Shown: positions 61,557-64,000 of the stretch, piece by piece | How positions within the stretch are numbered: position 1 is the stretch's first letter | How the letters are laid out: every line of letters begins with the position of its first letter | Source of the DNA: CAIKOD01 sp035543455 | Lineage (GTDB): Archaea; Halobacteriota; Methanomicrobia; Methanomicrobiales; Methanospirillaceae | Assembly: GCA_035543455.1 (NCBI GenBank) | Contig: DATKKE010000011.1 | Location: forward strand, 1 to 64,000 | Length of the DNA stretch: 64,000 nucleotides | Direction: 5' to 3' | The notes under the pieces: generated by a model | Database searches by the model: none | Told to the model about the DNA's origin: nothing | The model's input: the letters and a program-made list of their open reading frames with translations, nothing else | Translations under genes and position numbers: made by a program

Positions 61557-61900
61557 ATAAGGAAGGGAATAGTGGCACTGTTACCGCTGACCTTCCATAT
61601 AAATCATGATGAAAATATTAAGAAAATTCTTTCACCGAATCTTAACGAAAAAAAGTACAGGGATGTCTAGCCTTATCTCATATTGCGATTGTCTCCGCCG
61701 CCCCCGAAGGGCGCCCCGACGGCGGTTCAAAATGAATTAATGACGGTATTAACTGACGAATTTGTCATTTTGATATTCAGAAAGAGGAAGTTTATCGTGT
61801 CAATACGTGGGGAACTCGTTTTGGATTTGAAAAAGGCCGGTGGCTGAATTGACACTATATCCCAAGGAATTCCTGACGGATATATCAGGATACCATGGAT
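61557..61900. other. Convergent intergenic region with a GC-rich palindrome
   Basis: This 344-bp gap lies between two convergent 3' ends. It contains CCGCCG/CGGCGG (61695-61700 with 61720-61725) enclosing CGCCC-CCGAA-GGGCG, which could end transcription from either side. Its sequence is only loosely like the other GC-rich repeats. Nothing else is seen. Confidence 0.5.
61695..61725. terminator. GC-rich palindrome between convergent genes
   Basis: CCGCCG (61695-61700) pairs with CGGCGG (61720-61725), and inside it CGCCC pairs with GGGCG around CCGAA. The position between two convergent stops fits a bidirectional terminator, although the long T-run usual in archaea is missing. Confidence 0.35.
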
Positions 61901-62968
61901 CTATTTTTCCGCATGCTCAGCGTTGGCAGATTCAACCGGGACTTCTTTCTTATCGTCGATCCGTAGTTCCCGCCGGAAAATGTTGAGACTTGCGATGATC
62001 CCGACAATAATGTTGAAATAAAAGAGCAGCAGCCTCCAGAGAAGGACAAAAATCCCGATGATCGAGGAGGGGATAATCAGCGCGTAGAGGGACGTTGCCG
62101 AAATTTCCGCTATCCCTGAGGATCCCGGTGTTAAGGGAACCATCATGACAATCGCGATGATCAACTGGAAGAGAAACGATTCGGCAATAAACGGTGGCTG
62201 GCCAAGAGAGAGAAGGAGAAGCGATGCAACAAAAAATTCTGACGACCAGAAGAGGACAGTAAAGACCGTTCCGTAAATCAGGCCTTTACGACCTGTAGAA
62301 GTGAACCGGGCGAGACTGATAAAAAAATTATCGACTTCAGCATCGGCGTGAGATACGACCTTTGTCATTGTCTTCCCTTTCACCCGTTTTGCAAGCCAGT
62401 TGATAAACCTCAGGAGGTAGATCTTGACTTTTTCCGGCTTTCTCGCCGAATAAAATAAAAGGACGATGAGTCCTATCATGATAACCCAGCCGACGATCAT
62501 CGCGATGATGAGCCCGGTCGAGAGGCCTTTCCACACGTTTTCGAGGAGGACCACCGCAAGTACTCCCATTACTACGAGAACGATCCCGTCGAGAACACGT
62601 TCCATCAGGACAATTGCCGTTGCATCGCCAATTTTTACATCGGCCCGGTATAGTTCGTGTACCCGTACCGGTTCACCCCCGGCCTGTCCTGGTGTAATGG
62701 CTCCTGCCAGGAGATTGGCAAGTACGAGGTTGAAACAGTGGGAGAATTTTACGTTGTAACCAAGCGAGCCGGACATCACCCTGATCCGTAAAGCCCAGAA
62801 AACCAGCGATGCGACCCGAAATATGGCAGCGAGAAGAATAAACCCTACACTAAGTTGTAAAAGGGTCAGTATAGTATTTTTATTAAATGTAGTTGCAAGG
62901 ACAATGATCAGTACGATCGTTGAAAAGGCAACTGATATCCAGATCCATCGTACCTGTGAACGGTCCAT
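61901..62968 (-). CDS. UPF0104 / flippase-like integral membrane protein
   Basis: The 355-residue protein has eight or more membrane segments and the conserved features of the LPG-synthase-transmembrane/UPF0104 family (TIGR00374): ITPGQAGGEPVRVHELY, VLMERVLDGIVLV and MVPLTPGSSGIAE. Members are thought to move or modify lipid-linked compounds in the membrane; the archaeal substrate is not known. It lies 25 bp downstream of the Kup-like gene and is probably cotranscribed. Confidence 0.82.
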   Translation of the reverse strand: MDRSQVRWIWISVAFSTIVLIIVLATTFNKNTILTLLQLSVGFILLAAIFRVASLVFWALRIRVMSGSLGYNVKFSHCFNLVLANLLAGAITPGQAGGEPVRVHELYRADVKIGDATAIVLMERVLDGIVLVVMGVLAVVLLENVWKGLSTGLIIAMIVGWVIMIGLIVLLFYSARKPEKVKIYLLRFINWLAKRVKGKTMTKVVSHADAEVDNFFISLARFTSTGRKGLIYGTVFTVLFWSSEFFVASLLLLSLGQPPFIAESFLFQLIIAIVMMVPLTPGSSGIAEISATSLYALIIPSSIIGIFVLLWRLLLFYFNIIVGIIASLNIFRRELRIDDKKEVPVESANAEHAEK

Positions 62969-62993
62969 CAGACTGATACTCCCGGGGTTTAAC

Positions 62994-63371
62994 CTACATC
63001 TCGATATGGGTTATTACTCCGTGAATTTTGTGGGACGGCAGTTTATAGAACTGTACAAATAACGGACAAAGCCGCTTTATTGCCGAAAATAGTTTCCAGA
63101 TGAGGTTATCGGTGACAATTTCCTCCAACCTGTAACAGATTGTTCTCTCTCGTATACCGGCATCGCGGAGAATCTTTGTCATCTTCATCACCTGCATGTA
63201 GCCATATTCAATAACAAATACCCTTAGTCCGGGTTCAAGATCTTCTTCGAAATGGCAGCTGATACCGAAAGGGTTGTCAAGAATATGAAGGCTGATGATA
63301 ATATTCTCGTCATACACGATATTGTTATTGAAAATAGTTAGGAAATAATGCAAAGGATGGGGTATGGACAT
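62994..63371 (-). CDS. Orphan C-terminal domain of Kup-type potassium transporter
   Basis: The 125-residue protein matches the cytoplasmic C-terminal domain of Kup/HAK transporters: FLTIFNNNIVYDENIIISLHI, EPGLRVFVIEYGYMQVMKMTKIL, and the closing FVQFYKLPSHKIHGVITHIEM. No membrane part is present, so it is either a stand-alone regulatory piece or the tail of a broken kup gene. The start is ATG 63371 with a TATA candidate at about 63398-63408; the GGAG directly against the ATG is too close to be an ordinary ribosome-binding site. A frame upstream to 63446 lacks similarity. It precedes the flippase-like gene. Confidence 0.65.
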   Translation of the reverse strand: MSIPHPLHYFLTIFNNNIVYDENIIISLHILDNPFGISCHFEEDLEPGLRVFVIEYGYMQVMKMTKILRDAGIRERTICYRLEEIVTDNLIWKLFSAIKRLCPLFVQFYKLPSHKIHGVITHIEM

Positions 63372-63621
63372 CTCCTTAAAAATTCTCGAGCAGACTATAT
63401 TATAGGTTCGTAAAATACCGGATTTTGGTGACTGACATGGAAGCATTCCACTAATTGTTCGTTTAATCTTTAATTGTTGATTGAGTCATTCAATGCAAAG
63501 CATATCCGGATATCCTGTCAGGACATTGATTTCAGAGATGATCAGGAGATCTGGTCCAGTGGTAGTCACGTGACAATACTTAAGGGGTAAGCCATGTCAA
63601 TTCCATCTATCAGGAATATAC

Positions 63622-64000
63622 ATGCGACCAGACCCTGAATTCTATCTCCAGGATCCCCCCGTCGATCCGGGTCCGTTTTTCGAAATGATCGACAATGCTG
63701 TGGATGGCATGCGTAAATTACTCCTCATTCTTGCCTCACTGGAGCTCGGTATTTTTGATTATTGTTCGGAGCCAAGGGATGCCGTTGAGCTGGCACAGAT
63801 GACCGGTGGGAATACCCATCTTATTGCACTTACCTGCGATGCCCTTGCAGGGGTCGGCCTCGTCATCAGGGATGGAACGACCTACCGGAATTCCCCGGCC
63901 GCTATGTTATTCCTGACAGGAAACTCTCCTTACACACAAATCCACTATATCCGCGACCTCGGGCGTCACGTCAGGGATCTCTGGGTGCCTTTGGCTGACA
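63622..64000 (+). CDS. Methyltransferase with N-terminal dimerisation domain (truncated by window edge)
   Basis: The visible 126 residues (MRPDPEFYLQDPPVDPGPFF...) include an all-helical N-terminal winged-helix dimerisation domain (MRKLLLILASLELGIFDYC...DAVELAQMTGGNTHLIALTCDALAGVGLV) typical of O-methyltransferase-like SAM enzymes. The catalytic Rossmann part lies beyond the right edge. AGGA lies 6 nt before ATG 63622. An earlier ATG at 63594 is in another frame and stops after 14 codons. The substrate cannot be predicted. Confidence 0.65.
   Translation, partial: MRPDPEFYLQDPPVDPGPFFEMIDNAVDGMRKLLLILASLELGIFDYCSEPRDAVELAQMTGGNTHLIALTCDALAGVGLVIRDGTTYRNSPAAMLFLTGNSPYTQIHYIRDLGRHVRDLWVPLAD

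Noticed and set aside
1..64000. Transposase or integrase genes, complete insertion sequences, CRISPR arrays, rRNA genes
   Set aside because: None were recognised; the surface-protein island has unusual composition but no mobility genes in view.

Overview
The window comes from a methanogenic euryarchaeon, most likely of the order Methanomicrobiales (Methanoregula/Methanolinea-like; this placement is inference). The archaeal markers are a TOPRIM-type DnaG, MCM, two RFC subunits, TBP, NMD3, archaeal CoA biosynthesis (pantoate kinase plus phosphopantothenate synthetase), archaeal dihydroneopterin aldolase (MptD), CarS, a tetraether-synthase-like radical SAM enzyme, PKD/beta-propeller surface proteins and very large PAS-domain sensors. 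Coding DNA is moderately GC-rich, while intergenic DNA and the 54.2-59.4 kb stretch are clearly AT-rich.

Layout. 0-12 kb: a truncated membrane-protein start, a candidate structured RNA, two giant paralogous wHTH-PAS/GAF sensors flanking an AIR-synthase-like enzyme, a small HEAT protein and small unknown genes. 11.6-22.8 kb: one dense, largely overlapping minus-strand gene string read from rfcS: rfcS, mcm, mptD, a TatD-like hydrolase, DUF424, nmd3, taw2-like, coaBC, pantoate kinase, phosphopantothenate synthetase, a second RFC-like subunit with a degenerate Walker B, and a methyltransferase. It joins replication, tRNA/ribosome maturation and pterin and CoA cofactor synthesis. 23.2-29.0 kb: a 1921-residue surface protein. 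29.4-33.8 kb: an overlapping operon of an RPA-associated OB-fold protein, an ICC-like phosphoesterase and an Lhr-type helicase. 33.9-38.3 kb: a TPR/transglutaminase-like membrane protein, TBP and a PKD surface protein.

38.4-47.2 kb: an acyl-CoA synthetase carrying an N-terminal ribbon-helix-helix domain, tRNA-Leu(CAG), an adenosine-specific-kinase family protein, secreted proteins, dihydroorotase, a DUF167 gene lacking a normal start codon, a lipoprotein, DnaG and UPF0058. 47.2-54.2 kb: a RimK-like ATP-grasp ligase, an alanine dehydrogenase family protein, a Tes-like radical SAM enzyme divergent from a carS-pyrE-purD-argF gene string. 54.2-59.5 kb: an AT-rich accessory island with a calpain-like protease, a TolB-propeller/PKD surface protein and the remnant of another surface-protein anchor. 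59.5-64 kb: tandem HEAT-repeat membrane proteins, a UPF0104 flippase-like protein, an orphan Kup C-terminal domain and the start of a methyltransferase.

The observations most worth following are the RHH-acyl-CoA synthetase fusion with palindromes in its promoter, a compact four-helix RNA candidate at about 408-518 with its own TATA box and U-run, nested palindromes at the rfcS-mcm promoter, the degenerate RFC paralogue inside the CoA operon, the DUF167 and carS genes whose best starts look like ATT, and a family of GC-rich palindromic repeats between genes. All functional calls rest on recognisable motifs and family knowledge; no database search was run.
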